This document shows, in pieces, positions 10,023 to 17,831 of a DNA stretch of 64,000 nt. Location of the stretch: positions 1-64,000 of the forward strand of contig NZ_LYMK01000004.1 of the NCBI RefSeq assembly GCF_002157355.1, in the 5' to 3' direction. The notes beneath the pieces were generated by a model. It did not search any database and had not been told where the DNA came from. It saw only the letters and a list, made by a program, of their open reading frames with translations. Position numbers and translations under genes: made by a program. This DNA comes from Variovorax sp. JS1663 (lineage in GTDB: Bacteria > Pseudomonadota > Gammaproteobacteria > Burkholderiales > Burkholderiaceae_C). Within the stretch, counting starts at the first letter, position 1, and the number at the start of each line of letters is the position of its first letter.

Positions 10023-10583
10023 CTAGGAGGCGGCAGGCGCCGTGCCCGCGGCGGGCTCCGCCGGTCGCGGCCAATCCATGAACTGTGGCTCGTGTCCACG
10101 CGTGCGAAGCCAGTCGGCCAGCGCATAGCCGGTGCCGGCCGGCCAGCAGCGCAGCTTGGCCAGGTCGTAGAGCCGGTAGTCGACCAACTCCGGCGACAGC
10201 CGCACCTCGCCGTCGGCCACCGCGTGGTAGGCGATGATCACCTGGTTCATGCGCTGGAAGTCGTAGACGCCGACCAGGTTCAGCGCGCTGGCATCGAGGT
10301 TGGTCTCTTCCTTGATCTCGCGCGCGATGCCTTCCTGCGGCGTCTCGCCGGCCTCCATGAAGCCGGTGATCAGCGCATACATCTTGTGCGGCCACGCAGC
10401 ATTGCGCGCCAGCAGCACCTGGCCGCGGTACTCGATGATCGCGGCCAGCACCGGCGTCGGGTTGTTCCAATGGGTCCAGCCACAGGCCGGGCATCGCAGG
10501 CGCGACTTGGGGCCGCCATCCTCGGCCAGCTCGATGCGTGCCAGCGGCGTGGCGCAGGCCGTGCAGAACTTCGGATCGGACAT
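10023..10583 (-). CDS. Nudix hydrolase with N-terminal zinc ribbon
   Basis: The 186-residue protein starts with a zinc ribbon (Cys7, Cys10, Cys31, Cys34). A Nudix domain follows with the box GFMEAGE...REIKEET around residues 74-95; the Gly near the end of the usual box is replaced by Asn, but the metal-binding REIKEE core is intact. This architecture resembles the NADH pyrophosphatase (NudC)-like group, though the protein lacks the long N-terminal domain of NudC. It should cleave a nucleoside diphosphate linked to another group. It starts 5 bases after the cysM stop, so it is in the same operon. Substrate is unknown. Confidence 0.9.
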   Translation of the reverse strand: MSDPKFCTACATPLARIELAEDGGPKSRLRCPACGWTHWNNPTPVLAAIIEYRGQVLLARNAAWPHKMYALITGFMEAGETPQEGIAREIKEETNLDASALNLVGVYDFQRMNQVIIAYHAVADGEVRLSPELVDYRLYDLAKLRCWPAGTGYALADWLRTRGHEPQFMDWPRPAEPAAGTAPAAS

Positions 10584-10588
10584 CTCGT

Positions 10589-11500
10589 TCAGGCAGGGAA
10601 GACGCCAGTGGACAGGTAGCGGTCGCCGCGATCGCAGACCACGAAGACGATGGTCGCGTTCTCCACCGTCCTGGCGATCTCGAGCGCGACCCACAACGCA
10701 CCGGCCGAAGAGATGCCCGCGAAGATGCCCTCCTCGCGCGCCAGGCGTCGGCACATCTCCTCCGCATGGTCCTGGCTCACGTGCACCAGCTGGTCGACCC
10801 GGCTGGGCTCGTAGATCTTCGGCAGGTACTCTTCCGGCCACTTGCGGATGCCCGGGATGCGCGAGCCTTCCTCGGGCTGCGCACCGACGATGCGCACCGC
10901 GGCGTTCTTTTCCTTGAGGAAGCGGGAAACGCCGGTGATGGTCCCGGTGGTGCCCATCGCGCTCACGAAGTGCGTGATGCCCCCGCCGGTATCGGCCCAG
11001 ATCTCGGGCCCGGTGGTCTCGTAGTGGATGCGCGGGTTGTCAGGATTGGCGAACTGGTCGAGCACGCGTCCCTTGCCCTGCGCGACCATCTGCTCGGCCA
11101 GGTCTCGCGCGTACTCCATGCCGCCGCTCTTGGGGGTGAGCAAGAGCTCGGCGCCGAAGGCCTTCATGGTCTGGGCCCGTTCGACCGAAAGGTCCTCCGG
11201 CATGATCAGCACCATGCGGTAGCCCTTGATGGCCGCCGCCATCGCGAGCGCGATGCCGGTGTTGCCCGATGTCGCCTCGATGAGCGTGTCGCCCGGCTTG
11301 ATCTCGCCGCGCTCCTCGGCGCGCTTGATCATCGAGAGCGCCGGCCGGTCCTTCACCGAACCCGCGGGATTGTTGCCTTCCAGCTTGGCGAGGATCACGT
11401 TGCCTCGCTTCTCGTTCTCTGCGGCATCGATGCGCTGGAGCGCGGCCAGCGGCGTCTTGCCGATCGCGTCCTCGATCGTCGGATAGTTCGGGTGTGCCAT
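10589..11500 (-). CDS. cysM: Cysteine synthase B (O-acetylserine sulfhydrylase)
   Basis: The 303-residue PLP enzyme makes cysteine from O-acetylserine and sulfide or thiosulfate. Lys50 in NPAGSVKDR is the PLP lysine; TSGNTGIALA binds the substrate carboxylate and GTTGTITG the PLP phosphate. The sequence around the active site (EGNNPAGSVKDRPA, RKWPEEYLPKI) is of the CysM rather than CysK type. The ATG at 11500 is chosen to match MAHPNYPT family starts; a GTG three codons upstream is possible. It heads the minus-strand operon with the Nudix, TusA-like and SGNH genes, and is divergent from tRNA-Leu. Confidence 0.95.
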   Translation of the reverse strand: MAHPNYPTIEDAIGKTPLAALQRIDAAENEKRGNVILAKLEGNNPAGSVKDRPALSMIKRAEERGEIKPGDTLIEATSGNTGIALAMAAAIKGYRMVLIMPEDLSVERAQTMKAFGAELLLTPKSGGMEYARDLAEQMVAQGKGRVLDQFANPDNPRIHYETTGPEIWADTGGGITHFVSAMGTTGTITGVSRFLKEKNAAVRIVGAQPEEGSRIPGIRKWPEEYLPKIYEPSRVDQLVHVSQDHAEEMCRRLAREEGIFAGISSAGALWVALEIARTVENATIVFVVCDRGDRYLSTGVFPA

Positions 11501-11542
11501 GGCAGGCACTGTGCCATAATTTTGGGCTTCCTTCCTTCCCCT

Positions 11543-11627
11543 GCCCGGGTGGTGAAATTGGTAGACGCAGGGGACTCAAAATCCCCCGCCGCAAGGCGTG
11601 CCGGTTCGATTCCGGCCCCGGGCACCA
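11543..11627 (+). tRNA. tRNA-Leu (anticodon CAA)
   Basis: The 85-nt class II tRNA has acceptor arms GCCCGGG and CCCGGGC, an anticodon stem-loop GGGGA-CTCAAAA-TCCCC giving anticodon CAA (reads UUG), a long variable arm, a T-arm CCGGTTCGATTCCGG, and an encoded CCA end. The discriminator base is A, as expected for Leu. CATAAT at 11515-11520 resembles a -10 box upstream. It is divergent from cysM. Confidence 0.97.
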
Positions 11628-11739
11628 CGGCACAGCCTGCCCCCCAGGCCAGCGCCGGCATCCTCCGATCTCGAAAACACCTTGTTACGCTGCAGCGGCC
11701 CCTTGCACTCGGCAGGCAGGCGCTTTGGGCTACGCTCGC

Positions 11740-11761
11740 CTTGTAAGAAATCACCTACAAG
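11740..11761 (+). promoter_or_regulatory. Inverted repeat before the FHA gene
   Basis: CTTGTA and TACAAG form 6-base arms separated by 10 bases and end exactly at the GAGGAG Shine-Dalgarno of the FHA gene. It could be an operator or a weak mRNA hairpin. Arms this short can occur by chance. Confidence 0.3.
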
Positions 11762-11772
11762 AGGAGAGCGCG

Positions 11773-12156
11773 TTGCCACGACTGATCATCATGATCGGCG
11801 CCAGCCAAACCAAGCAAATCGCGCTGGGCACGGAGACCACGATCGGCCGCGCGAGCGGCAATGACGTCGTCATCGACGCGGATCAGGTGAGCCGTTTGCA
11901 CGCGCAGATCTCCGTCGGCCCCGCCTTCGTTACCATCAAGGACATGGGCAGCCGCAATGGCACCTTCGTCAATGACGCGCGGATCGACAGCCAGGTCCTG
12001 GCGAACGGGGACAACATCCGCGTCGGCGCTTGCGAGATGCGATTCCTGGCGGGCGATCAGGAATACACGCAAGTCGAGGCCTTGCGACTGATGACCGTCC
12101 CAGGACTGCTCGTGGACCTCGACAAGCTGCGCGGCCCGGCGGCGTCCGCCAGGTAG
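11773..12156 (+). CDS. Small FHA-domain protein
   Basis: The 127-residue protein is almost only a forkhead-associated domain, which binds phosphothreonine peptides. Core residues are present: IGRASGNDVVI, SRLHAQI and SRNGTFVN. The start is a TTG at 11773 with a good GAGGAG seven bases upstream; no ATG fits, since the first in-frame ATG would cut the first beta strand. No kinase, phosphatase or secretion gene lies nearby, so its partner is unknown. The end is followed at once by a fragment that looks like the tail of a PepSY-TM protein. FHA family is sure; role is not. Confidence 0.85.
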   Translation: MPRLIIMIGASQTKQIALGTETTIGRASGNDVVIDADQVSRLHAQISVGPAFVTIKDMGSRNGTFVNDARIDSQVLANGDNIRVGACEMRFLAGDQEYTQVEALRLMTVPGLLVDLDKLRGPAASAR

Positions 12157-12158
12157 CC

Positions 12159-12341
12159 CACGACGGGGCCGATTCGGCTCGCCGCATCCTCGGGCTGGCC
12201 GGCCGCATCCTGATCTCGGCCATGGGCCTGACGGTCGCGATGCTCAGCGTCACCGGTGTGGCCATCTGGCTGCGCAAGCGGCGGGCGCAAGCGGACGCCG
12301 CCAAGCAACAACGCGGCGCGCGCGCCATGGCGCTGCCCTAA
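12159..12341 (+). pseudogene. Remnant of a PepSY-associated TM protein (C-terminal end)
   Basis: In one frame this stretch reads RILGLAGRILISAMGL followed by a hydrophobic span and SVTGVAIWLRKRRA, and then a charged tail and stop. This closely resembles the last transmembrane helix of PepSY-TM (iron-uptake-associated reductase-like) proteins, which run to about 350-500 residues. No upstream part exists: the preceding DNA is the FHA gene in another frame. No start codon with a Shine-Dalgarno serves the fragment; an internal ATG would give only about 39 residues. I read it as a decayed 3' end. Alternatively it is a chance or real small membrane protein. Confidence 0.5.
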
Positions 12342-12946
12342 GCCTCGATCTGCATCGCGGGCCGCGCCTGCACCTTCTGCAGCCAGGCCTGCACGTGCGC
12401 GTGCGAGGACACCGGCGCACCGAGGTAGACGCTGTAGCCGATCACCGAGCCAACCACGAGGTCCACGAGCGAGTAGTCCGCGCCCAGCATCCAGGGCTGC
12501 TTCGCCAGGCGCGCGTCGAGCAGAGCGAGCAACTGGTTCAATCCTTCGCGCGCGGCCTCCGCATGGACCGCGCTGCGCAGCGCTTCCTCGCCATGCGCCG
12601 CGACCTGCAGGCGCACCAGCACCGCACCGTAGGTGACGTAGGACCACGCACACCAGGACATCGCCTGCAGCCGCTCGGGCGCGTCCGCCTTCGGCCACAG
12701 GCCACGCGCCACGCCGTAGCGCTCGCCCAGCCACAGGTGGATCGCGAGCGCCTCGAACATCGGCGCGCCGTCCACCGTGAGCGTGGGCACCTTGCCATTG
12801 GGATTGAGCGCGAGGTATTCCAGCTTGCGCTGCTCGCCGCTGCGGATGTCGATCTTGACGCGCTCGTGCGGCACGCCCAGCTCCGCAAGGGCGCAGGCGA
12901 TGGGAGTGGCGCTGGACATGGGGTGCCAGTAGAGGACGAGGGACAT
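12338..12946 (-). CDS. Glutathione S-transferase family protein
   Basis: The 202-residue protein has the GST layout: a thioredoxin-like N-terminal domain with NPNGKVPTLTVDG (cis-Pro near residue 54, then the Glu66-Ala pair that binds the glutamyl part of glutathione) and an all-helical C-terminal domain containing LGADYSLVDLVVG. A Ser in MSSATP near residues 11-12 is the probable glutathione-activating residue. It is divergent from a WYL/YafY regulator with 119 bases between starts and a dyad in the gap, so the regulator probably controls it. Substrate is unknown; detoxification is likely. Confidence 0.9.
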   Translation of the reverse strand: MSLVLYWHPMSSATPIACALAELGVPHERVKIDIRSGEQRKLEYLALNPNGKVPTLTVDGAPMFEALAIHLWLGERYGVARGLWPKADAPERLQAMSWCAWSYVTYGAVLVRLQVAAHGEEALRSAVHAEAAREGLNQLLALLDARLAKQPWMLGADYSLVDLVVGSVIGYSVYLGAPVSSHAHVQAWLQKVQARPAMQIEA

Positions 12947-12997
12947 GGTGGACTCCTGGTTGGGTCGGGGTTTCGAGGGACTGTCGCGGCCGCGGCG

Positions 12998-13019
12998 GAT
13001 GTCATGAACTCTAGACATC
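12998..13019. promoter_or_regulatory. Dyad operator candidate between GST and YafY genes
   Basis: GATGTC and GACATC are perfect inverted 6-base arms with a 10-base spacer (centre-to-centre 16). The dyad sits in the middle of the divergent GST / WYL-regulator gap, where a regulator site is expected. That it is the YafY-type site is inference. Confidence 0.45.
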
Positions 13020-13065
13020 ATTGCGGACAGATTCCGCCCTCGATGCAAGCTACAGTCCTGCAGCC

Positions 13066-14058
13066 ATGCTGACCGCCTCCTCACGCCTTCTTCGCCTGCT
13101 CTCCTTGCTGCAGACCCGCCGCCACTGGGCCGGCGCCGAACTCGCCGGGCGGCTGGAGGTGCACCCCCGCACACTGCGCCGTGACATCGACCGCCTGCGC
13201 GAGCTGGGCTACCCCGTGCACGCCAGCAGCGGCGTGGCGGGGGGCTACGCATTCCGCCCGGGCCACGCGCTGCCGCCTCTGCTGCTCGACGACGAGGAGG
13301 CGCTCGCCACCGCGATCGCGCTGCGCACCGCGACGGCCGGCGCCGTCACCGGCATCGAGGAGGCGTCGCTGCGCGCGCTCGTCAAGCTCGAGCAGGTGAT
13401 GCCATCGCGCCTGCACCGCCGGGTCGACGCGCTGCGCTCCGCCATCGTGCCGCTGGACCGGGCCGGGCCCGTGGTCGACGCAGCCCAGCTCGCGCAACTG
13501 GCCGCCGCCTGCCGCGAGCAACTGCGCCTGTCTTTCGACTACGGCGACAGCCAGGGCCGCGCCAGCGTCCGCACCGTGGAGCCGCAGGGCGTGGTGCACA
13601 CCGGCCACCGCTGGTACCTCGTGGCCTGGGACCCGGCGCGCCAGGACTGGCGCACCTTCCGCATCGACCGCATCGCGGGCACGCTCGCCACCGGAGCCCA
13701 CTTCGCGCCGCGCCCAGCGCCCGAGGGCGGCGACCTGCGCGCTTACGTGTCGCGCTCGCTCGCGGTCAGCCCCTACTCCGAGCAGGCGCGCATAGTGCTG
13801 CACGCGCCACGCGCGACGATGGCGCGGCGCATCCCGCCGTCGGCCGGTTTGCTGGAGGAGATCGATGCGAAGCGCTGCCTGCTCCAATGCGGCGCGAACG
13901 CGCTCGATTCGCTGGTCTACTGGCTGATGGCGCTCGACGTGGACTACGAGGTGCTGGAGCCCGCTACGCTGAAGGAGCGGCTGCGCGTGGCGGGGGAACG
14001 GCTTGCTCGATGCCTGGCGGCCGGTGACGGGCGGAAGAAGAAGGCAAGACCCGCCTGA
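13066..14058 (+). CDS. WYL-domain transcriptional regulator (YafY family)
   Basis: The 330-residue protein has an N-terminal winged helix-turn-helix (about 1-60; ELAGRLEVHPRTLRRDIDRL) and a WYL sensor domain (about 135-215; HRWYLVAWD, then FRIDRIAG), followed by the WCX C-terminal extension. WYL proteins respond to small or nucleic-acid ligands and usually control a neighbouring gene. The divergent GST and the dyad at 12998-13019 make that gene the likely target. The ATG at 13066 is chosen because the HTH begins right after it; a longer frame upstream would overlap the putative operator. Confidence 0.92.
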   Translation: MLTASSRLLRLLSLLQTRRHWAGAELAGRLEVHPRTLRRDIDRLRELGYPVHASSGVAGGYAFRPGHALPPLLLDDEEALATAIALRTATAGAVTGIEEASLRALVKLEQVMPSRLHRRVDALRSAIVPLDRAGPVVDAAQLAQLAAACREQLRLSFDYGDSQGRASVRTVEPQGVVHTGHRWYLVAWDPARQDWRTFRIDRIAGTLATGAHFAPRPAPEGGDLRAYVSRSLAVSPYSEQARIVLHAPRATMARRIPPSAGLLEEIDAKRCLLQCGANALDSLVYWLMALDVDYEVLEPATLKERLRVAGERLARCLAAGDGRKKKARPA

Positions 14059-14061
14059 GCG

Positions 14062-14559
14062 TCACGCATCGCGCAGCAGCGCCATCGCGTAGCTGTCGTG
14101 GTACATGCCATCGATCAGGAAGGACTTGCGCCTGATGCCCTCCATCTCGAATCCCAGGCGTTCGTAGAGCGCCTTGGCATTCAGGTTGTCGGCGCGGACG
14201 ATCAGTTCGATGCGGGTCATCCCCGTGGCCCAGGCCTTCGCGATCGTGGCCTCCATCAACCGGCGGCCGACGCCCTGGTGCCGGGCGCCGGCAACCAGGC
14301 CGATCCCGAGGACGCCGACATGCCTGCGCGCCTCGCCAAGCACGGGGAGGATGTCGCACCAGCCCACGACCTCCCCCTCCGCCACCGCCAGGAACTGGCA
14401 TTGCCCCTTCTCGAGGACATTCCGATAGAAGGCGAAGACCAGTTCGGCCGGTGGCGCCTGGAGAAAGGCGAGGAAGCGCCTTTCCCTCGCCACCACATCG
14501 AGCGCGCGATGGAGCGATTCGAAGTAGGGCTCTGCGAGCGGGACGATCGACACGTTCAT
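14062..14559 (-). CDS. GNAT family N-acetyltransferase
   Basis: The 165-residue protein is a single GNAT domain. Motif A is visible as IGLVAGARHQGVGRRLM, the Arg/Gln-x-x-Gly-x-Gly/Ala type that holds the acetyl-CoA pyrophosphate, and motif B as NLNAKALYERLGFEMEG. It should acetylate a small molecule or a protein N-terminus; the substrate is unknown. The ATG at 14559 has AGGAAATC upstream. A 16 bp perfect palindrome lies 14 bases before the start. Its stop is 3 bases from the convergent regulator gene end. Confidence 0.9.
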   Translation of the reverse strand: MNVSIVPLAEPYFESLHRALDVVARERRFLAFLQAPPAELVFAFYRNVLEKGQCQFLAVAEGEVVGWCDILPVLGEARRHVGVLGIGLVAGARHQGVGRRLMEATIAKAWATGMTRIELIVRADNLNAKALYERLGFEMEGIRRKSFLIDGMYHDSYAMALLRDA

Positions 14560-14572
14560 GATTTCCTGCCTT

Positions 14573-14588
14573 GCATGCGGCCGCATGC
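14573..14588. repeat. 16 bp perfect palindrome upstream of the GNAT gene
   Basis: GCATGCGGCCGCATGC is a perfect palindrome directly upstream of the GNAT Shine-Dalgarno. It could be a symmetric operator. No spacer is present, so it would form only a poor RNA hairpin. Confidence 0.5.
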
Positions 14589-14655
14589 GCCGCACGCAAT
14601 TCTCCGCCCGAGTACTTGAACGGGTGGATCTTGCGTGCACGAACGTCCTTCCAAC

Positions 14656-15468
14656 TCAATCCCAGACCGGCGCAAGCCCCTCCGGATTCACCAGGCGATC
14701 CCCTCGCTCCAGCGCGTCGATGCGCGCCATCTCCGCTTCGGTGAGGCGCAATGCCTGCGCCGCCAGGTTGCTCTCGAGGTTCGCGCGCTTCGTCGACGAG
14801 GGAATCACGGCGAAGCCATGCTGCATCCCCCAGGCCAGCACCACTTGCGCTGTCGTGGCGCCGCGCTCGTGCGCGATGGCCTGGACCACCGGCTCCTGCA
14901 GGGCCTTGCCGTAGCCGAGGGTCATGTAGGAGGTAGTGTGGATGCCATGCCCGGCCGTGAAGGCGACCACCTGGCGGTTCTGCAATGCCGGATGGAGCTC
15001 GATCTGGTGCGTGGCGATGCGCTGGGCGCCGACGGCATCGATGGCCTGCTGCAGCAGCGCGATGTTGAAGTTCGACACGCCGATGCGCCTGGTCAGGCCC
15101 TGGTCCTGCGCCGCGGCCAGCGCGCCCATGAACTCGGCCACCGGCACCGCGCCGCCTGGCGACGGCCAGTGGATCAGCGTCAGGTCCACATGGTCGGTGC
15201 GCAGCTTGTCGAGGCTGTCCTGCAGGCTAGGCACGAGCTTGTCGCCGGCGAGGTTCTCGGTCCAGATCTTGGTGGTGACGAAGAGCGCGTCGCGCGGCAC
15301 GCCGCTCTCGGCGATGGCCTGCCCGACCTCGGCTTCATTGCCGTAGATCTGCGCGGTGTCGATGAGGCGGTAGCCGAGCGCGAGGCCCGTCTTGACGGAG
15401 TCGATCACGACCTGCCACTGCAGGCGGAAGGTGCCGAGGCCGAGGGCGGGAATGGTGCGGGTGTTCAT
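14656..15468 (-). CDS. dkgB: Aldo/keto reductase, 2,5-diketo-D-gluconate reductase B-like
   Basis: The 270-residue NADPH-dependent reductase has an (alpha/beta)8 AKR fold. The catalytic tetrad is visible: Asp in [11 protein letters not shown] with Tyr, Lys in VTTKIW, and His in LIHWPS. IGVSNFN and [15 protein letters not shown] are AKR cofactor signatures. The overall sequence resembles DkgB, which reduces 2,5-diketogluconate, methylglyoxal and other aldehydes; the physiological substrate is not certain. It lies 41 bases after the MFS exporter gene on the same strand, so the two probably form an operon controlled by the divergent LysR gene. Confidence 0.9.
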   Translation of the reverse strand: MNTRTIPALGLGTFRLQWQVVIDSVKTGLALGYRLIDTAQIYGNEAEVGQAIAESGVPRDALFVTTKIWTENLAGDKLVPSLQDSLDKLRTDHVDLTLIHWPSPGGAVPVAEFMGALAAAQDQGLTRRIGVSNFNIALLQQAIDAVGAQRIATHQIELHPALQNRQVVAFTAGHGIHTTSYMTLGYGKALQEPVVQAIAHERGATTAQVVLAWGMQHGFAVIPSSTKRANLESNLAAQALRLTEAEMARIDALERGDRLVNPEGLAPVWD

Positions 15469-15509
15469 GATGACGAAGGGTAGAAGTTGCGAGAGAAGGA
15501 AGACAGGAC

Positions 15510-16712
15510 TCAGTGCCCGACCGGCACCGGCCCGGCGGCACGCACCGGGATCCCGGCGCGGCGGTCCAGCGTGCCGCTCCAGTGCGTGAGCGCCAGAGAC
15601 ACCAGCACGACCGCGGCACCGATCCAGGGCGTGTGCATCAGGCCCAGATGCGTGACGATCAGGCCGCCCGCCCAGGCGGCGCCGGCGATGCCGAGGTTGA
15701 AGGCCGCGATGTTCAGGCCCGAGGCCACGTCCACCGCCTGCGGCGTGTAGCGTTCGGCCTGCTTAACCACGTAAACCTGCAGGCCCGGCACGTTGCCGAA
15801 GGCGACGGCGCCCCACAGCAGCACCGTGACGACGGCGAGCCACGGGTGCGGGGCCGTGAAGTTGAACAGCAGCAGCACCGCGGCGAGCAGCGCGAAGATG
15901 ATCCGCAGCGCGGGAATCGGGCCCTGGCGGTCGGCCAGCCGGCCGCCCCAGATGTTGCCCACCGCGACCGAGACGCCGTACACCAGCATCACCCAGCCCA
16001 CGGCACCGGCCGAGAAGCCTGAGACCTCTTGCAGGATCGGTGCCAGGAACGTGAAGGGAATGAAAGAGCCGCCGTAGCCGATGGCCGTCTTGGCATAGAC
16101 CAGCAGCAGTCGTGGCTCGGCCAGCACCTTCGCCTGCTGCACCAGCGAGGCCGGCGGGGTGTGGCGGATATTGCCGGGCACGAAGATCCAGCTGCCGACA
16201 AAGGCGATCACGCCCAGCGCGGAGACCGCGAGGAAGGTCTCGCGCCAGCCGAAATGCTGGCCGATGAAGGTGCCCAGCGGCACGCCGGTGACCAGCGCCA
16301 CCGTCAGGCCGGTGAACATGATCGCGATGGCGCTGGCCGCCTTCTCCTTCGGCACCAGGCCTGTGGCGATGGTGGAGCCGATGGAGAAGAACACGCCGTG
16401 CGCGAGGCCGGTGAGCACGCGCGCCACGATCAGCGATTCGTAGCCCGGCGCCTGCCACGCGAGCAGGTTGCCGGCAGTGAACAGGGCCATCAGGCCGAGC
16501 AGCAGCGCCTTGCGCGGCAGGCGGCCGGTGAAGGCGGTGAGCACCGGTGCGCCGACGGCAACGCCGAGCGCATACAGGCTGACCAGCAGGCCAGCTGACG
16601 GCAGGCCGATGCCGAGGTCCGCCGCGACGGTGGGGATGAGGCCGACGATCACGAACTCGGTCGTGCCGATGGCGAATGCGCTGAGAGTCAGCGCGAGCAA
16701 TGCAATGGGCAT
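15510..16712 (-). CDS. MFS exporter (DHA1, AraJ/YdhP-like)
   Basis: The 400-residue inner-membrane protein has about 12 transmembrane helices. The N-terminal [20 protein letters not shown] is typical of the AraJ/YdhP/PbuE group of drug or sugar efflux MFS proteins, and the motif GRLPRKALL lies in the loop between helices 2 and 3. It is divergent from a LysR gene and probably co-transcribed with the downstream dkgB-like gene, a common exporter-reductase pairing. The Shine-Dalgarno AGGAG, 8 bases before the ATG, is inside one arm of a 9 bp perfect inverted repeat. Cargo is unknown. Confidence 0.92.
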   Translation of the reverse strand: MPIALLALTLSAFAIGTTEFVIVGLIPTVAADLGIGLPSAGLLVSLYALGVAVGAPVLTAFTGRLPRKALLLGLMALFTAGNLLAWQAPGYESLIVARVLTGLAHGVFFSIGSTIATGLVPKEKAASAIAIMFTGLTVALVTGVPLGTFIGQHFGWRETFLAVSALGVIAFVGSWIFVPGNIRHTPPASLVQQAKVLAEPRLLLVYAKTAIGYGGSFIPFTFLAPILQEVSGFSAGAVGWVMLVYGVSVAVGNIWGGRLADRQGPIPALRIIFALLAAVLLLFNFTAPHPWLAVVTVLLWGAVAFGNVPGLQVYVVKQAERYTPQAVDVASGLNIAAFNLGIAGAAWAGGLIVTHLGLMHTPWIGAAVVLVSLALTHWSGTLDRRAGIPVRAAGPVPVGH

Positions 16713-16716
16713 GGAG

Positions 16717-16743
16717 ACACTCCTGTGGGAATGGCAGGAGTGT
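16717..16743 (-). promoter_or_regulatory. Hairpin that buries the MFS-gene ribosome binding site
   Basis: Arms ACACTCCTG and CAGGAGTGT are perfectly complementary (9 bp) around a 9-base spacer. In the minus-strand mRNA the 3' arm CAGGAGTGT contains the Shine-Dalgarno AGGAG of the MFS gene, whose ATG is at 16712. A folded hairpin would block ribosome binding. It could also be a DNA operator. Confidence 0.6.
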
Positions 16744-16789
16744 GGGGCTGCGATCCTTGCAGAATAAGTGGGCTTTCCTCATAAGATAT

Positions 16790-16812
16790 TTGATCCAAAA
16801 TCAACAATTGAT
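16790..16812. promoter_or_regulatory. LysR-type operator, three TTGAT half-sites
   Basis: TTGAT-CCAAA-ATCAA at 16790-16804 is a T-N11-A inverted repeat of the LysR type. A third half-site follows as ATCAA-CAA-TTGAT (16800-16812). It is 21 bases before the lysR start and about 80 bases from the MFS start, the expected place for an autoregulating LysR protein. Confidence 0.6.
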
Positions 16813-16832
16813 CCGGCGCGTCCGGCAGGTCC

Positions 16833-17831
16833 ATGAAAACCACGCTCGAAGAACTGCAGGCCTTCACCGCCGTGGTCGACACCGGCTCGGTCACCGCGGC
16901 GGCCGAGCGCCTGGACCAGACGGTGTCGGGCATCAGCCGCGCGCTGGGCCGGCTCGAGAAGAAGCTGGGCACCACGCTTCTGCGCCGGACGACGCGGCGC
17001 ATCGAGCTCACCGAGGAAGGGCAGGCCTTCCTCACCCACGCGCGAGCGATCCTCGCCGCCATCGACTCGGCGGAGGAGCAGATGGCGTTGCGACGCCAGC
17101 AGCCGGCGGGACGCCTGCGCGTGAACGCCGCCACGCCCTTCATGCTGCATGCCATCGTGCCCCTCGTGGCCGCCTTCCGCGCCGCCTATCCGCAGATCGA
17201 CCTGGAGCTGGACACCGACGAGCTCAACATCGACCTTCTGGAGCGCCGCACCGACATCGCGATCCGCATCGGCGCGCTGCGCGATTCGACGCTGCACGCA
17301 CGCCCCCTCGGCACCAGCCGCATCCGGGTGCTGGCCAGCCCGGCCTACCTCGTGCGCCACGGCCGGCCGCGCTCGGTGGCCGGCCTGGCGAAACACCTGC
17401 TGCTGGGCTTCACCCAGCCCGAATCGCTCAACCGCTGGCCGTTGCGCGGCGCGCATGGCGACGAGTGGCCCATCAAGCCTGCGATCACGGCGTCGAGCGG
17501 CGAGACGCTGCGCCGGCTGGCACTGGAAGGCGCCGGGATCGTGTGCCTCTCGGACTTCATGACCGCCGGCGACCGCGCGCGCGGGGACCTGGTGCAACTG
17601 CTGGCGCGCGACACGGTGGAGGTGCGCCAGCCGATCAACGCGGTGTACTACCGTAACACCGCGCTGGCGGCGCGGGTCACCTGCTTCCTGGATTTCATCG
17701 CGGGCCGGCTGGGTGGGTGGGATCTGAGCCGGCGGACCACCGACAGCAGCACGGCGCCAGCCCGCACAGCCGGGGGGGCCCTCAATGAAGGCAAAATCCG
17801 CGAAACCCACGAGACGCCCACCCCTTCATGA
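16833..17831 (+). CDS. LysR family transcriptional regulator
   Basis: The 332-residue protein has an N-terminal winged HTH (about 3-60; SVTAAAERLDQTVSGISRAL) and a LysR substrate-binding domain (about 90-295). The inducer is unknown. It is divergent from the MFS exporter / aldo-keto reductase pair with TTGAT half-sites in between, so it probably regulates those genes and itself. The C-terminal tail of about 30 residues after the effector domain (polar, Ser/Thr-rich) is longer than usual and reads across the gap to the next gene, ending with an ATGA overlap on the xth start. That tail may be a recent extension after loss of an earlier stop. Confidence 0.92.
   Translation: MKTTLEELQAFTAVVDTGSVTAAAERLDQTVSGISRALGRLEKKLGTTLLRRTTRRIELTEEGQAFLTHARAILAAIDSAEEQMALRRQQPAGRLRVNAATPFMLHAIVPLVAAFRAAYPQIDLELDTDELNIDLLERRTDIAIRIGALRDSTLHARPLGTSRIRVLASPAYLVRHGRPRSVAGLAKHLLLGFTQPESLNRWPLRGAHGDEWPIKPAITASSGETLRRLALEGAGIVCLSDFMTAGDRARGDLVQLLARDTVEVRQPINAVYYRNTALAARVTCFLDFIAGRLGGWDLSRRTTDSSTAPARTAGGALNEGKIRETHETPTPS

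Noticed and set aside
12057..12734. A 225-codon minus-strand frame across the GST 3' end and the PepSY remnant
   Set aside because: It is another frame of the GST gene with Arg/Ala/Gly-rich sequence and no domain.
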